From positions 4,323,501 to 4,387,500 of the forward strand of contig NZ_CP034683.1 in assembly GCF_003990335.1 (NCBI RefSeq): a stretch of DNA of 64,000 nucleotides, written 5' to 3'. This DNA comes from Rheinheimera mangrovi (GTDB taxonomy: Bacteria; Pseudomonadota; Gammaproteobacteria; Enterobacterales; Alteromonadaceae). The notes below the pieces were generated by a model, which did not search any database, was not told the DNA's origin, and saw only the letters and a program-made list of their open reading frames with translations. Made by a program: the position numbers and the translations under genes. Positions 63,768 through 64,000 of the stretch are shown here, one piece after another (positions within the stretch are counted from its first letter, which is position 1; the number at the start of each line of letters is the position of its first letter).

Positions 63768-64000
63768 ATGCAGCCAGTTGAGGAACGCAGACCAGAATTA
63801 ACTTTGGCAGCAGATTTAACAGAACAACAAAAATTGCAAACACGCCAGCAGTGTTTTTATGGCTGTGTATTCTGCGGCAGTCCGGTGTTTCGCTACTATG
63901 CTCAACCCAGAGTTCAATCCGCTCCTCTACCGGCTGAGTTGCCCGGCAGCCTCTCTGCAGTGCTCATTTGCCCCCTGCATGCCAAACAATTGCGCAGCGC
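63768..64000 (+). CDS. Zinc-knuckle protein, possible HNH-nuclease N-terminus, partial
   Basis: The frame starts at ATG 63768 and runs off the right edge (about 77 residues). It contains CFYGCVFCGSPVFRYYAQPR, a Cys-x2-Cys knuckle in a setting like the 'GCVICG..I.EYEH' region of some HNH endonuclease-like proteins, and a later ICPLHAKQ with another Cys/His pair. No good ribosome site is seen. This frame is not long enough to assign. The 140 bp before it show nothing beyond AT-rich DNA. Confidence 0.5.
   Translation, partial: MQPVEERRPELTLAADLTEQQKLQTRQQCFYGCVFCGSPVFRYYAQPRVQSAPLPAELPGSLSAVLICPLHAKQLRS

Overview
The window looks like a chromosomal segment of a free-living, respiring gammaproteobacterium, most likely Alteromonadales-like (Rheinheimera/Alishewanella type). 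The reasons are a Spot 42 RNA gene between polA and engB, the neighbours cytochrome c4, yihI and DUF2489, a lipoprotein GH3 glucosidase beside a GH144-like enzyme, several c-di-GMP proteins and a periplasmic catalase with an ankyrin partner. The genus is inferred, not proven. No prophage, IS element, CRISPR array or rRNA gene was seen.

Layout. 1-8 kb: end of a GH144-like glucanase, a GH3 beta-glucosidase, rsuA, a secreted thioredoxin/NHL protein, an NSS-type sodium symporter and a YbhN-like membrane protein. 8-15 kb: a minus-strand sulfate-assimilation operon cysG-cysD-cysN-SLC13 permease-cysC-cysQ. 15.5-22 kb: sstT, a TPR-GGDEF cyclase, a frameshifted DUF4377 lipoprotein and a GGDEF/EAL protein. 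22-26.4 kb: cysJ-cysI-cysH. 26.5-40 kb: hybrid histidine kinase, yggN-like gene, ridA-like gene, ankyrin protein with katB, small proteins, an amidohydrolase, ubiK, rep and a GAF-GAF-GGDEF-EAL protein. 40-48.5 kb: cytochrome c5, polA, Spot 42, a second candidate sRNA, engB, cytochrome c4, a Csr-type sRNA, a methyltransferase, yihI and DUF2489. 48.5-64 kb: a second amidohydrolase, DUF1285, tRNA-His with a tandem array, an MscS channel, DUF481, a DesK/DesR-like two-component system, a TPR protein, sbcC/sbcD, an M28 peptidase, rhtA, a TIGR02285 protein, an HExxH protein and a partial zinc-knuckle protein.

The genes work together most clearly in sulfur assimilation. CysDN and CysC activate sulfate to PAPS, CysH reduces PAPS, CysQ removes PAP, CysJI reduces sulfite and CysG makes its siroheme. 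The two cys promoters share an architecture. A 20-bp element lies about 63 bp upstream of the predicted start sites (candidate CysB site). A palindrome TTTAGACG(T/G)CTAA is fused to the -10 hexamer; at cysG it forms two adjacent MetJ met boxes. This suggests joint sulfur-starvation activation and methionine/SAM repression.

The second highlight is the RNA content around polA-engB-cytochrome c4-yihI: Spot 42, an undescribed sRNA candidate, and a GGA-rich Csr-type RNA preceded by two UvrY/GacA-type 18-bp boxes. The third is a four-copy 53-bp tandem array built from the 3' end of tRNA-His.
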